Assembly (NCBI GenBank): GCA_022824525.1
Contig: JAJDZT010000153.1
Coordinates: 1 to 64,000 of the forward strand
DNA: 64,000 nt
Direction of reading: 5' to 3'
Source of the DNA: Silicimonas sp.
GTDB lineage: Bacteria; Pseudomonadota; Alphaproteobacteria; Rhodobacterales; Rhodobacteraceae
This document shows, in pieces, positions 33,556 through 43,142 of the stretch. Under the pieces are notes generated by a model. The model saw only the letters and a list, made by a program, of their open reading frames with translations. It ran no database searches and had not been told where the DNA came from. Position 1 is the first letter of the stretch. Each line of letters opens with the position of its first letter. A program made the position numbers and the translations under genes.

Positions 33556-34410
33556 TCAGATCATCCATGGTCTTGGGATTTGGTCGCCGTGCAAGGTTTC
33601 GATCACCGGCAACAGAGTTTTTCGGAGTTCAAAGGCGTCGGTTGCCAAGAACCTGGCAACCAGAACGGTATCACGCACGAGGCTGACACCGGCCGTTTCT
33701 GGCAAGAGGGGTCTCAAGCGGTCACGGGCGACTTCCACGGCGTCATCGACAAGAACAAGAATTGCCATCGCCCTCGCGCCGCTAGCAACAGCCGGCCGTC
33801 CAAGCGCAGCGGCAATGTCACCACCAAGCTGGGTGCGGTCCTTGAAGACCACTTGTTTGTCGATGGAGATATCAATCTGATCGGAAAACGCCCCGGAATG
33901 GACCTCTTCTCCCATCGCCGAACGACCAAAGACGACTGGCTCCACCAAAAGCGCAGACGCGCCCGCAGACACCTCAAGGCTCAGTCGCCGCGAAAAGTTA
34001 CAGCCGTCAAACAAGATGGTTTCTTGGGGAAGCCAGTGGAGGCGGCCTCGTCCGGAGACGCTCAACGTGGTGTCGATCCGCCCGATCTGCCCAGGTTGTG
34101 CCTTGTAGGCACGTTCGGCGGCTTGCGTGGTAATCGTGACCGCCCCACCGGTCATTGAGATGTCGTTGAGGAACCTGTCGCCGCCGGTCACGCCCCCGGA
34201 AGTATTGGTGAGAACCATTTGAAGAGACTTCGAAGCCGTTCGCGGAAAAAGAGCGCTTGACGATCCTGCCTGCCTAAGTGTCGCGAGCCGTGTAACCCCG
34301 CGCCCCGCATCAAACGAAGCGCGCACCTGTCCGCGCGCGCGCGGCTGCACGGTGGTCATCGGCTTGAGTAGTTCCGTCACATTACCCCCAGGGGTCGGCA
34401 GTCCTGACAT
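33556..34410 (-). CDS. ureD: Urease accessory protein UreD
   Basis: This is a 284-residue beta-helical scaffold protein with the conserved [26 protein letters not shown] and [13 protein letters not shown] motifs. UreD binds apo-urease and guides nickel to it with UreF and UreG. It is the first gene of the minus-strand urease operon, whose order is ureD, ureA, ureB, unknown, ureC, DUF1127, ureE, ureF, ureG. No urea ABC transporter genes are next to it, and no promoter could be defined in the 97 bases upstream. Confidence 0.95.
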   Translation of the reverse strand: MSGLPTPGGNVTELLKPMTTVQPRARGQVRASFDAGRGVTRLATLRQAGSSSALFPRTASKSLQMVLTNTSGGVTGGDRFLNDISMTGGAVTITTQAAERAYKAQPGQIGRIDTTLSVSGRGRLHWLPQETILFDGCNFSRRLSLEVSAGASALLVEPVVFGRSAMGEEVHSGAFSDQIDISIDKQVVFKDRTQLGGDIAAALGRPAVASGARAMAILVLVDDAVEVARDRLRPLLPETAGVSLVRDTVLVARFLATDAFELRKTLLPVIETLHGDQIPRPWMI

Positions 34411-34507
34411 GTGTAAACTGCCGTTGATAAGACCGAAAAGCCCGGCGCGGGTAAAACGGGTGGATTGAGGCCTGCTTTACGTTCATCTGCTGCTTTTTTA
34501 AGCAGTT

Positions 34508-35203
34508 TTAGGTGGGAGCCCGAGACGTCCGCAATCGTTCGGCATCGGATATGGCACGAGCGAGGTCGTCTGCGGTCGTGATCTTGTAGCCTGCTTCTGC
34601 GCCGGGAACGAAACGCACCTCCATCCCGGCCTCTCGGGCAACCGCCACGTCGTCGGCCCCACTTCCATCATGGCCTCGGTGCGCTTTCAGGATCGAGCCA
34701 AACCGGAAGCCCTGCGGCGTCTGCGCGCGCCAAAGATTGTGTCGCGGCACAGACGTCTCCGCGACCGCGTCACGAGCCGACCAAAGTGCATCGACGACGG
34801 GAAGAGCCGCGCAAGCCCCTTCCGCTTGTGTCAGCGCATCGATGACTTCGGAGATTACGTTGGCCGGCATAAACGGGCGCGCCGCGTCATGTATCAATAC
34901 ATTGTCGGGCGCGTCGGACGCCAATGCGTCCAGACCCGCCAGCACGGACGCAGCGCGTGTTTCACCCCCAAGCACCGGAGGGACCAGCTTCGGGTCCACC
35001 AATCCCAGCATCGCGTCTTCGTAAAGCGCACGATCATCCGCGTGGATGACCACAAGAACGCGAGTAACGCCCGGCACGCCCAGGAACAGCTCAACCGAGC
35101 GACGCAGGGCAGATCGTCCGTCGAGCGGGATGTATTGCTTGGGTATCTCTGCGCCCAGACGGGACCCGCGCCCCGCCGCAACGATTAGAGCGGCGCTCTT
35201 CAT
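34508..35203 (-). CDS. ispD: 2-C-methyl-D-erythritol 4-phosphate cytidylyltransferase IspD
   Basis: The start at MKSAALIVAAGRGSRLGAEIPKQYIPL (35203) gives 231 residues, the size of stand-alone IspD. Many alphaproteobacteria have an IspDF fusion, and no IspF domain is present here. Motifs include the nucleotide-binding AAGRGSRLG-x3-PKQY and LIHDAARPFMPANVI. It makes CDP-methylerythritol in the non-mevalonate pathway, one step before IspE encoded at 11.3 kb. It follows the Hint-domain gene on the same strand. An imperfect CTGCTT/AAGCAG hairpin lies just past the stop. Confidence 0.95.
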   Translation of the reverse strand: MKSAALIVAAGRGSRLGAEIPKQYIPLDGRSALRRSVELFLGVPGVTRVLVVIHADDRALYEDAMLGLVDPKLVPPVLGGETRAASVLAGLDALASDAPDNVLIHDAARPFMPANVISEVIDALTQAEGACAALPVVDALWSARDAVAETSVPRHNLWRAQTPQGFRFGSILKAHRGHDGSGADDVAVAREAGMEVRFVPGAEAGYKITTADDLARAISDAERLRTSRAPT

Positions 35204-35272
35204 AACTCGGACATCTTGGTCATCATGACTGGCGTCTACCACTCTGAAAGCGGAACGGGAACCAGCGCGTCG

Positions 35273-36343
35273 TCAGGCAGCGGAGGCTTTGAGCAAAGCA
35301 GCGTCAGACTTGCTCAGCGTCCGCCGAACCGATGGACCAAAGTTGGCAGTGTCTTCCATCAAGTCGGGCATCACATCGAAAAGTCGCATGCGCTGGTCTT
35401 CTTCGATGGCATCCAAGGCCGCCATGCCGGGGTGGAAGCTCTCCGATTCAACACCGTTGGCGACGACCACATGGTGCTGTTCCAGCATGAGATGATGGTA
35501 TGTAACTGATTTTGCTGCCAAATCACGACAAATTCGAGTTCCATCGATGAGATCGCGGGCCGCCACCAGAACCTCGTCTTCGCCCCACAACGCCTCCGCC
35601 GATTTCCCGCGGATCAACATGCGATGATCCGGCGAGACGATCAGGTCGCTTTTGGGACAATCCATGCCAAGCGCACCTTCACGAATGCGAACCGGGCGCA
35701 GGTCGGGCATTGCATAAAGACGCGCGCCGGAAACGCTGCGGCTTCCGGCCCAAACGATCTGTTGTGCGCCGGCGTCCTTTGTGACCACGCGATCACCGGC
35801 AACAAGGTCTTCGACCGCACGCAGTCCATCAGGTGTTTCGAGCAGCGTGCCCGGCGTGAAACATACCACACCTTCGGCCTCACCTGTCAGGCGAGCCGGG
35901 AGTGCGGGCTCGGCAAGACCTTCTGAAATGTAGAGCGGTGTATCGGCGGGCGGCATCTGGCCCGCGAACATGAGCAGCGGCCGCGCAATCTCTGGCATTT
36001 CGATAAGCGTGCCCGTCCATGAGTTCTGGCCATCCGTCAGAACAAAAGCCCTGTCGAATTCCACGACGTCGTCGACATAGGGTGTGCGAACGCCCTCGAG
36101 CACCAGAGCCCGTGCCACGATCCGGCGCGCACTTGCAGCGGCGCGGCGTCGATGATCCGCAGTTTCAGCGATACCCTGTCCCGAAAAGCGCCCTGACGCG
36201 CCGTCGATTTGCACCGGGGTGCCATGCCACATCCATACAGCGCCTGCATCGAGAGACGCTACGGGCGCCGCGACGATGCCATCGACCTCGGTTTGCGCCC
36301 AGGAAATGACGAACGTGCCCGCCGGGCTCGCCATCATGTTCAT
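35273..36343 (-). CDS. Hint (hedgehog/intein)-domain protein
   Basis: The 356-residue protein has an N-terminal domain of unknown type (residues 1-155). A Hint_2-type domain follows, beginning VVCFTPGTLLETPDGLRAVEDLVAGDRVVTKD with the catalytic-position cysteine at about residue 160, a histidine in LIVSPDHRMLI and ARDLIDGTRI. These domains are abundant in roseobacters, usually at the end of secreted proteins. No homing-endonuclease part or obvious C-extein is present, so self-splicing of a host protein is unlikely; autocleavage is possible. There is no signal peptide. An AGGTAG motif precedes the ATG. Confidence 0.82.
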   Translation of the reverse strand: MNMMASPAGTFVISWAQTEVDGIVAAPVASLDAGAVWMWHGTPVQIDGASGRFSGQGIAETADHRRRAAASARRIVARALVLEGVRTPYVDDVVEFDRAFVLTDGQNSWTGTLIEMPEIARPLLMFAGQMPPADTPLYISEGLAEPALPARLTGEAEGVVCFTPGTLLETPDGLRAVEDLVAGDRVVTKDAGAQQIVWAGSRSVSGARLYAMPDLRPVRIREGALGMDCPKSDLIVSPDHRMLIRGKSAEALWGEDEVLVAARDLIDGTRICRDLAAKSVTYHHLMLEQHHVVVANGVESESFHPGMAALDAIEEDQRMRLFDVMPDLMEDTANFGPSVRRTLSKSDAALLKASAA

Positions 36344-36396
36344 CTACCTGCCTCGGTATTTTTTGTTAGTTCTTTGTTAAGGAAGGTTAACGCGAG

Positions 36397-36405
36397 TTAT
36401 CCACA
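36397..36405. promoter_or_regulatory. Consensus DnaA box upstream of the Hint gene
   Basis: TTATCCACA is an exact DnaA-box consensus, 54 bases before the Hint gene start and between it and the nrdJ stop. A single box can occur by chance, so binding is not established. The 204-base gap otherwise shows only AT-rich TTAA-containing sequence. Confidence 0.35.
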
Positions 36406-36547
36406 GGGCAAGCAAAATGGGAAAGTGTCAGAGTGAGGTCTGAACTCTTGAGTCTTTCTTGCAACGGGTGACTGAACGCGCGCTCTGAGGTGGTGCGTTG
36501 CGCCGGTTCACCGTCATCCTGTCAGGACCTCATCTGGAGAGATGTCA

Positions 36548-38818
36548 TCAGCCGCATTTCGAGTGTCCGCAATTCGGACATGTCATGCAGCCCTCGATCA
36601 TCTGCATGCCGAACTGTCCGCAATTCGGACAAGCAGGCCCCGGGGTCTCACCCAAATTGACGACCTGAGCTTGCGGATCGCTTTTCAACCCCATTCCCTC
36701 GCCTTCGATGAAGCCGATCGAAATCATATGACGCTCGATCACACCGCCAATGGCTGCAAGGATGGAAGGAACGTATTTTCCGTTCATCCATGCGCCCCCG
36801 CGCGGATCGAAAACCGCCTTCAGCTCTTCCACGACAAACGACACATCGCCGCCGCGTCGGAACACTGCAGAAATCATGCGTGTGAGCGCAACCGTCCAGG
36901 CAAAGTGTTCCATGTTCTTGGAATTCACGAAGACTTCGAACGGCTGGCGCCGTCCGCCAATGATGATGTCGTTCACCGTGATGAACAGCGAATGCTCCGA
37001 TCCTGGCCACTTCACTTTATAGGTCTGGCCTTCCAGCGCGGCAGGGCGATCCAAGGGCTCCTCGATATAGATGACTTCTCCGGTCGCCGCTTCATTGGCC
37101 TGCTCCGGTGCTTCGGCTTCCGAGACACTCAGGACCGATCCCGTCACCGCGTTCGGACGATAGGTTGTGCATCCTTTGCAGCCCGTTTCATACGCCTGCA
37201 TGTACACATCCTTGAAGGCCTCGAAGGAGATGTCTTCCGGCACGTTGATTGTCTTCGAAATCGACGAGTCGACCCATTCCTGTGCGGCGGCCTGCATGCG
37301 AACATGGTCAGCGGGTGCGAGTGTTTGCGCGTTGACGAAATAGTCCGGCAACGGTTCATCCCCCTTCAGATCACGCCACATCTGAACGGCATAGTCGACC
37401 ACTTCCTCTTCGGTTCGCGAACCGTCCTTTTGGAGCACTTTGCGGGTATAGGCATGGGCAAAGATGGGCTCGATGCCGGAGGAAACATTTCCTGCAAACA
37501 GGGAAATGGTTCCGGTCGGCGCAATCGAGGTAAGCAGCGCGTTTCGGATGCCATGTTCCCTGATCAACTGCCGAACACCTTCATCCATTTGCGCCAGCGC
37601 ACCGCTCTCAAGGTACTTTTCGGCATCAAAAAGCGGGAAAGCGCCTTTCTCGGCCGCCAGATGCGCCGAAACCGTGTAGGCGGCGCGGGCGATCCGCTCC
37701 AACCAGCGGGACGTTAGGCGCGCCGCTTCCTCGGAACCATAGCGCACACCCACCATGGCAAGCGCGTCCGCCAGCCCGGTCACACCAAGACCGATCCGGC
37801 GCTTGTCCAAGGCCTCCTGCTCCTGCTCTTCCAACGGGAAGCGTGACGCATCAACCACGTTGTCCATCATGCGGATCGCCGTGGTGACCAAATCGTCCAG
37901 CGACGTTTCGCAAAGGTGGGCCTTCTCGTCCTCGAAAGGATACCAGACAAGCCTAGCCAGGTTTATCGATCCCAGAAGGCACGCACCGTAGGGCGGCAGC
38001 GGTTGCTCCCCACACGGGTTTGTTGCGCTGATCGTCTCGCAATATTGCAGGTTGTTCATGGCGTTGATGCGATCGATAAAGATTACACCGGGTTCGGCAT
38101 AGTCATAGGTCGCGCGCATGATGCGGTTCCAGAGGTCCCGCGCCTTCACCGTCTTGTAGACCTTTCCGCCGAATGTGAGGTCCCATGGACCGTCTGCCTT
38201 GACCGCATCCATGAACGGATCGGTGACGAGGACGGATACATTGAAGTTCCGCAGCCGCGCGGGGTCGGACTTCGCCGTGATGAAATCTTCGATATCCGGG
38301 TGATCGCAACGCATGGTTGCCATCATCGCGCCCCGCCGGGAGCCTGCCGACATGATCGTCCGGCACATCGCGTCCCAGACATCCATAAACGAGAGCGGAC
38401 CCGAGGCATCGGCCGCCACGCCTTTTACATCAGCGCCCTTGGGCCGGATGGTCGAGAAGTCGTAACCGATGCCTCCGCCTTGCTGCATTGTCAGCGCGGC
38501 TTCCTTCAGCATGTCGAAGATGCCACCCATGCTATCGGGGATCGTGCCCATGACAAAACAGTTGAAAAGCGTCACGGAGCGATCAGTGCCCGCTCCTGCC
38601 ACGATCCGACCGGCGGGGAGGAACTTGAAATCCTCCAGCGCGGAATAGAACGTGTCTTCCCACTTGGCAGGCTCAGCCTCCTGTTCGGCCAAAGCACGCG
38701 CAATCCGCCGCCAAGTATCTTCGATCGTCGCATCAACGGGCGTGCCCTCCGCCGTTTTGAGGCGGTACTTCATATCCCAGATCTGTTCGGCGATCGGCGC
38801 GGCGAATCGGCTCATCAC
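36548..38818 (-). CDS. nrdJ: Adenosylcobalamin-dependent (class II) ribonucleotide reductase NrdJ
   Basis: The 756-residue protein has the class II layout. It has a substrate-channel cysteine in LFNCFVMG, QQGGGIGYDFS, the active-site NPCGEQPLPPYGACLLGSINL loop, SIAPTGTISLFAGNVSSGIEP, a TSCPD domain (residues 600-700) and a C-terminal redox CPNCG...CPNCGHSKCG swinging arm. It reduces ribonucleotides using a B12-derived radical, without oxygen or an NrdB partner. No cobalamin riboswitch fits in the short 110-base upstream region, which instead holds a palindrome and near-DnaA boxes. It is a single-gene system as usual for roseobacters. Confidence 0.96.
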   Translation of the reverse strand: MMSRFAAPIAEQIWDMKYRLKTAEGTPVDATIEDTWRRIARALAEQEAEPAKWEDTFYSALEDFKFLPAGRIVAGAGTDRSVTLFNCFVMGTIPDSMGGIFDMLKEAALTMQQGGGIGYDFSTIRPKGADVKGVAADASGPLSFMDVWDAMCRTIMSAGSRRGAMMATMRCDHPDIEDFITAKSDPARLRNFNVSVLVTDPFMDAVKADGPWDLTFGGKVYKTVKARDLWNRIMRATYDYAEPGVIFIDRINAMNNLQYCETISATNPCGEQPLPPYGACLLGSINLARLVWYPFEDEKAHLCETSLDDLVTTAIRMMDNVVDASRFPLEEQEQEALDKRRIGLGVTGLADALAMVGVRYGSEEAARLTSRWLERIARAAYTVSAHLAAEKGAFPLFDAEKYLESGALAQMDEGVRQLIREHGIRNALLTSIAPTGTISLFAGNVSSGIEPIFAHAYTRKVLQKDGSRTEEEVVDYAVQMWRDLKGDEPLPDYFVNAQTLAPADHVRMQAAAQEWVDSSISKTINVPEDISFEAFKDVYMQAYETGCKGCTTYRPNAVTGSVLSVSEAEAPEQANEAATGEVIYIEEPLDRPAALEGQTYKVKWPGSEHSLFITVNDIIIGGRRQPFEVFVNSKNMEHFAWTVALTRMISAVFRRGGDVSFVVEELKAVFDPRGGAWMNGKYVPSILAAIGGVIERHMISIGFIEGEGMGLKSDPQAQVVNLGETPGPACPNCGQFGMQMIEGCMTCPNCGHSKCG

Positions 38819-38833
38819 AGTTTTTCCCCAGAG

Positions 38834-38877
38834 TTACCCACAATTTGTGGGGCTTCAAACGCTAGCACATATCCACA
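38834..38877. promoter_or_regulatory. Palindrome and near-DnaA boxes upstream of nrdJ
   Basis: CCCACAATTTGTGGG (38837-38851) is a perfect 15-base palindrome about 20 bases before the nrdJ start. It overlaps TTACCCACA (38834-38842), one mismatch from the DnaA consensus. ATATCCACA (38869-38877) is a second one-mismatch DnaA site. The palindrome is also the right size and symmetry for an NrdR box, but I cannot confirm that assignment. The same region separates nrdJ from the divergent DUF1489 gene. Confidence 0.45.
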
Positions 38878-38928
38878 TCTGGTGCCAGCGCATTGCACTC
38901 GCGCCAGAAAGCCCTACTGTCCCGTTGC

Positions 38929-39360
38929 ATGTCTGGAACACTCAACCTGATCAAGCTTTGCGTCGGCGCTGAAACCGTCAAGGACCTGACCGACTGGCAG
39001 ACAAACCCGCGCGCCAAAGGCCCGGATGGCTTGCCACGCCACGTCACCCGGATGTGGCCAAAGCGCGAGGCGGAGCTTTTGGACGGTGGCTCGCTCTACT
39101 GGGTGTTCAAGGGAGTTGTCCTTTGCCGTCAACGCATACTCCGCCTCGACGAGGTCGATCGCGGCGATGGTATCCGGCGGTGCGGCATCGTTCTGGATCC
39201 CGATGTTGTCCGGGTCGAAGGCTATCCGAAGCGGCCGTTCCAAGGGTGGCGCTACCTGACCGGTGAAGACGCCCCTCGTGACCTGACGGCCGGGAGCATC
39301 GCCAACGACGACCTTCCGCCGAAGCTGCTTATCGCGCTGTCCGAAGTGGGCGTCCGATAA
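38929..39360 (+). CDS. DUF1489 protein
   Basis: The start MSGTLNLIKLCVGAETVKDL gives 143 residues, the normal size for DUF1489, a family confined largely to alphaproteobacteria and of unknown function. Characteristic segments are HVTRMWPKREAELLDGGSLYWVFKGVVLCRQRI, GIVLDPDVVRVE and PFQGWRYLTGEDAPRDL. The PKR-x6-GGS-x2-W-V-x-K-G pattern is suggestive of nucleic acid or lysate-stable binding, but no activity is established. It is divergent from nrdJ. Confidence 0.88.
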   Translation: MSGTLNLIKLCVGAETVKDLTDWQTNPRAKGPDGLPRHVTRMWPKREAELLDGGSLYWVFKGVVLCRQRILRLDEVDRGDGIRRCGIVLDPDVVRVEGYPKRPFQGWRYLTGEDAPRDLTAGSIANDDLPPKLLIALSEVGVR

Positions 39361-39408
39361 AGGCTGGTTCCCAGGCCTGCCCGCAAATCACACATGCGGG
39401 ACGCAACC

Positions 39409-40095
39409 TCAGGTCAAACGTGCGAGAAAGGCGTCCAGGTGGGCGCTTTCTTCCGATGTAAGTTGTGCGACTTGGGACCTGAAAAGAGTCGCTTGGCTCG
39501 CGTGGATGACGTCGCCAATGACTTTCAGGTGGTTTGCGTCAAGCGTTGCACCTGTTGAGGTGATGTCGGCAATCGCCTCGGCCGTTCCATTTGCCACAGT
39601 CCCTTCCGTAGCGCCCTGACTATCAACGAGCTGATATCCGGCAACACCGGACTGTCGAAGGTGCGCACGCACAAGTCGATGGTACTTCGTCGCGATACGA
39701 AGCCTCATGCCGTGGGTTTGCCAGAACGCCTGAGCGACAGCATCGAGATCGGAAAGATCTGAAACATCGGTCCATGTCTTGGGAACTGCGAGCACAAGAT
39801 CGGCATGGCCGAAGCCCATTGGTGCAATCGGCGTCACTTTGCCCTGCCAGCCTGCAACCTTTTCCTGGACCACATCCGTTCCGGTCACCCCAAGGGCTAT
39901 GCGGCCGGAGGCAAGCTCCCGGGGAATTTCGCCAGCGGCCAGCAAAACGAGTTCTATACCGTCCGCGCCTTCAACACGCCCCGCATACTCACGATCGGTT
40001 CCCGTTCGCTCGATCCGCACGCCCCGCGTGGCGAACCAGTCGAACGTATCCTGCATAAGGCGGCCTTTCGACGGGATCCCGAGCTTGACTGTCAT
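39409..40095 (-). CDS. hisG: ATP phosphoribosyltransferase catalytic subunit HisG (short form)
   Basis: This 228-residue protein lacks the C-terminal regulatory ACT-like domain, so it is the short HisG that needs HisZ. It shows LGIPSKGRLMQDTF, the central GVTGTDVVQEKV, and the PRPP-binding DITSTGATLDANHLKVI loop. It catalyses the first step of histidine synthesis. Its start overlaps the hisZ stop by four bases, giving one hisS-hisZ-hisG unit. Confidence 0.95.
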   Translation of the reverse strand: MTVKLGIPSKGRLMQDTFDWFATRGVRIERTGTDREYAGRVEGADGIELVLLAAGEIPRELASGRIALGVTGTDVVQEKVAGWQGKVTPIAPMGFGHADLVLAVPKTWTDVSDLSDLDAVAQAFWQTHGMRLRIATKYHRLVRAHLRQSGVAGYQLVDSQGATEGTVANGTAEAIADITSTGATLDANHLKVIGDVIHASQATLFRSQVAQLTSEESAHLDAFLARLT

Positions 40096-41117
40096 GACCC
40101 ATCCCTCAGCGACAGCACGACTTCTGGCCGGATGATGCCCCCGACCGCGGGTGCTGGGGCGCCGCCATTCAGCGCGGCCGTCAACAGATCGTAGCGCCCG
40201 CCAGTTGCCGCAGGCGCTTGACCGTCTGCGGTGAAACCAAAGACGAAGCCGGAGTAGTACTCGAGTGATGTCAATCCAAAGCTCGCCTGGAACTGCAGAA
40301 GGCTCGGGTCCTGACCCTGGTCTGCCATTGCGTCCAGTCGCATCGACAATCGCTCCGCCGAAGCAGGTTCAGAGAGCTGTTTCAGCTTGGACACGGCATC
40401 GGTTGCGGGACCTTCAACTTTCTCAAGAGCACGCAGCCGCTTTATCTCGGCTTCGGCGATCGGTGGCGTTTCGGCCTCCTCGCGAAGAACTGCGATCCGC
40501 CTCGCGATATCGTCGCGACTGCGGAGACCCACGTGGGTCACATCATCCGCTGGCAGGTCAGGAGGCGGTGGCGCGGGTCGTGAAAAACGGTCGAGCAGCG
40601 CATTGAACCGCTGCGGGCGCCATATGTGGCGCAGCAACGCCTTCTTGCGCCGATCAGGCGTGTCGAGGTGTTCGATGGCCGAAGTGAGAACGCCGAAATC
40701 GCCGATGATTGCCCGAACCGGCAAGCCGGAAAGGGCGTCTGCCATCGCAGCGAATACTTCGGCGTCGGCGTCCAACCCGCCACCGAAGACCTCGAACCCA
40801 ACCTGCAGGTACTCGCGGGGACGGCTGTCGTCGTCCTCCTGTCGCCGGAAGACTTCGCCTGCATAGGTGTAACGGGTGGCCGAACCGCTTTCGAGGTGGC
40901 GCTGCACAAGCGGCACAGTGAAGTCGGGGCGCAGCATCATTTCACCGCGCAGCGGGTCCTGCGTTACGAAGGCGCGGGCCCGGATATCCTCGCCGTAAAG
41001 CTCCAGAAGTGCGCCCGCCGGTTGCAGGATATCAGCTTCGAAAACCTCCGCGCCGCGCGCTTCGAACTTGGCCCGCAAACGGTCGGCTTCGGCCCGGATG
41101 TCGGCCTTGAGGGTCAC
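40092..41117 (-). CDS. hisZ: ATP phosphoribosyltransferase regulatory subunit HisZ
   Basis: This is a HisRS paralogue of 341 residues. It retains class II motif 2-like ([33 protein letters not shown]) and the final [13 protein letters not shown] segment but lacks the anticodon-binding domain. HisZ forms the hetero-octamer with short HisG and mediates histidine feedback. Both ends overlap the neighbouring genes by four bases (ATGA), typical of tight translational coupling. Confidence 0.93.
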   Translation of the reverse strand: MTLKADIRAEADRLRAKFEARGAEVFEADILQPAGALLELYGEDIRARAFVTQDPLRGEMMLRPDFTVPLVQRHLESGSATRYTYAGEVFRRQEDDDSRPREYLQVGFEVFGGGLDADAEVFAAMADALSGLPVRAIIGDFGVLTSAIEHLDTPDRRKKALLRHIWRPQRFNALLDRFSRPAPPPPDLPADDVTHVGLRSRDDIARRIAVLREEAETPPIAEAEIKRLRALEKVEGPATDAVSKLKQLSEPASAERLSMRLDAMADQGQDPSLLQFQASFGLTSLEYYSGFVFGFTADGQAPAATGGRYDLLTAALNGGAPAPAVGGIIRPEVVLSLRDGS

Positions 41118-42580
41118 TTGTCCAGAAGCTTTCGGACCTCGGCGACCAGGTCGTCGCGGTTCGCTTCAAACTGCTGCTTCTGCTCTTTCCACTCTTCGAC
41201 GGAGGCCGTTTCGGCAATCTCGGCGCCTAGAATGAGGTCCTTGATCTGGACAACACCCCGTTCAGCTTCGTCGCTACCTTGGATGATCGCGACAGGAGAT
41301 GCGCGCTTGTCGGCGTATTTGAGCTGGTTGCCGAAGTTCTTCGGGTTGCCAAGATAGACTTCGGCCCGGATGCCCGCAGCCCGGAGTTCATTCGCCATCG
41401 CCTGATAGTCGGACATACGATCGCGGTCCATCACGGTGACGACGACAGGACCTTGGGCGGCCGTGTCGAGGCGCCCTTTGGCGTCGAGCGCGGCGAGGAG
41501 GCGGTCGACACCTATTGAGACACCGACCGCGGGCACGGCCTGCCCGGTGAAGCGCTTGACGAGGTCGTCGTAGCGGCCACCTCCGGCGACGGAGCCGAAC
41601 TGGCGGGGGCGGCCTTTTTCGTCGGTGATCTCGAAGGTGAGTTCGGCTTCGAAGACCGGGCCGGTGTAGTAGCCGAGGCCACGGACGACGGAAGGGTCGA
41701 TGACGATGCGGTCTTCGCAAAGTTCTTTGATGCCACGTAGTTCGGCGATACCTTCCTTACCGGTTTGGTTGTCACCAACCAAACTGGATAGGATGTTTAT
41801 TGGATTGCCATCCGCGAAACCAGCCTCAACAAACCTCATTATGGTGGCGGCTGTATTGCCAGCGAGTCCAGCCCCCTCCGTAAAGTCTCCGCTTTCGTCC
41901 TTCCGCCCTTCTCCCAACAGCGCGCGTACACCATCCGGCCCCAGCCGATCCAGCTTGTCGATGGCGCGCAGCACGATCCCACGCGTGCGCTCATCGTCCT
42001 CGGCGATCCCCGCGACCTCCAGCACCCCGTTCAGCACCTTGCGGTTGTTCACGCGGATCACGTAGTCGCCGCGCTCGATGCCGACGGCTTCCAGCGCGTC
42101 TGCCAGCATCATGCAGATCTCGGCATCCGCCGCGACCGACGCTGTGCCGACCGTGTCCGCGTCGCATTGATAGAACTGCCGGAAGCGGCCCGGCCCCGGC
42201 TTCTCGTTCCGCCAGACCGGCCCCATCGCGTAGCGGCGGTAAGGCGTCGGCAGATCATTCCGATGTTGCGCGAAGACACGGGCCAAAGGTGCGGTCAGGT
42301 CATAGCGCAAAGCCAGCCAGTCGCCGGGCTTTTCGGCCTCCGCATCCTCCTGCCACGCGAAGACGCCCGCGTTCGGGCGGTCGACGTCCGGAAGGAAGGA
42401 CCCCAACGCCTCAACCGTTTCGACGGCGGACGACTCCAGCGCGTCGAACCCGTAGCGATGATAGACGGCGGCGATCTTGTCGAGCATCGCCTTGCGGCTC
42501 TCGACTTCGCTGCCGAAGTAATCGCGAAAGCCCTTTGGCGTCTCTGCCTTGGGGCGCGGGGTTTTCTTGGTCTTGGCCAT
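41114..42580 (-). CDS. hisS: Histidyl-tRNA synthetase HisS
   Basis: This is a class II synthetase of 488 residues. It has [12 protein letters not shown] at the start, motif 2 in [29 protein letters not shown], the histidine-specific [13 protein letters not shown], motif 3 in [11 protein letters not shown] and a C-terminal anticodon-binding domain. It charges tRNA-His. It is the first gene of the his cluster and divergent from slyX. Confidence 0.96.
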   Translation of the reverse strand: MAKTKKTPRPKAETPKGFRDYFGSEVESRKAMLDKIAAVYHRYGFDALESSAVETVEALGSFLPDVDRPNAGVFAWQEDAEAEKPGDWLALRYDLTAPLARVFAQHRNDLPTPYRRYAMGPVWRNEKPGPGRFRQFYQCDADTVGTASVAADAEICMMLADALEAVGIERGDYVIRVNNRKVLNGVLEVAGIAEDDERTRGIVLRAIDKLDRLGPDGVRALLGEGRKDESGDFTEGAGLAGNTAATIMRFVEAGFADGNPINILSSLVGDNQTGKEGIAELRGIKELCEDRIVIDPSVVRGLGYYTGPVFEAELTFEITDEKGRPRQFGSVAGGGRYDDLVKRFTGQAVPAVGVSIGVDRLLAALDAKGRLDTAAQGPVVVTVMDRDRMSDYQAMANELRAAGIRAEVYLGNPKNFGNQLKYADKRASPVAIIQGSDEAERGVVQIKDLILGAEIAETASVEEWKEQKQQFEANRDDLVAEVRKLLDK

Positions 42581-42638
42581 GGCCCTTGCCTTGCGTTAAT
42601 GCGGGGTCGCTTTATCCCGCACGGGCAAAGGGAGCAAG

Positions 42639-42836
42639 ATGAGCACGGAAATCGAAGAACGACTGGCGCATCTGGAACGCCTTACGGATGAACTGAATGA
42701 CGTGGTCGCGACACAGGCGCGCGAAATTGACCGGCTCACCGCGCGGGTGGCCATGTTGATGGAACGCGAAGCTGCGCGGGAGGCCGAAGGTGGAGGCGGT
42801 ATCATTCTCGGTGACGAGAAACCTCCGCACTACTAA
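42639..42836 (+). CDS. slyX: SlyX-family protein
   Basis: The 65-residue acidic coiled-coil protein (EERLAHLERLTDELNDVVATQAREIDRLTARVAML) ends with the typical EKPPHY. Function is unknown throughout the family. It is divergent from hisS across 58 bases. Confidence 0.88.
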   Translation: MSTEIEERLAHLERLTDELNDVVATQAREIDRLTARVAMLMEREAAREAEGGGGIILGDEKPPHY

Positions 42837-43029
42837 CTGCCGTTGTTTCAGACCATCCACGCTTGGCGTGAGGCGTCACCAAACTGATTCATAACCCGAC
42901 TAGACAAGGCCCGCGGGTTCCCCGACTCGCCGAAGGTCAGCCACCCCTCGTCCCACCCGGTGATCGCTGCCATGCGTGCCACCTGGCTGTCCCTTCGAGA
43001 GCATCGAATGTCCAAGCCCGATGTTCTTG
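42837..43029. other. Unexplained 190-base segment before an orphan terminator
   Basis: No protein gene can be assigned between slyX and the terminator at 43030. On the minus strand the frame of the 134-residue track ORF ends in a protein-like stretch (MAAITGWDEGWLTFGESGNP and onward), but it has no ribosome-binding site and would cross the terminator. A CACGC/GCGTG hairpin lies near 42858-42873. A structured small RNA ending at the terminator, or the slyX 3' UTR, are the two simplest readings. Confidence 0.3.
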
Positions 43030-43064
43030 CCCCCGGCGACATAGCACGCCGGGGGTTCTTTTTT
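43030..43064 (+). terminator. Strong Rho-independent terminator
   Basis: CCCCCGGCG and CGCCGGGGG form a perfect 9-bp stem with an eight-base loop, followed by TTCTTTTTT. It lies 190 bases after slyX and 80 bases before the VOC gene, so it ends either a long slyX transcript or an unannotated RNA. Confidence 0.9.
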
Positions 43065-43142
43065 GCACACCAAAAGTGCATAAAGCGGCGTTTTGTGCGC
43101 AACTGCGTGTCGCTATCTTCCGGGTCAAAGGAGTTTGGCGTT

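Noticed and set aside
34490-34505. CTGCTT/AAGCAG hairpin after ispD as a terminator
   Set aside because: Only a 6-bp stem with no T-run on the coding side; too weak to call.
39379-39400. CCCGCA/TGCGGG stem between DUF1489 and hisG as a convergent terminator
   Set aside because: Short stem, nine-base loop, no T-run on either strand.
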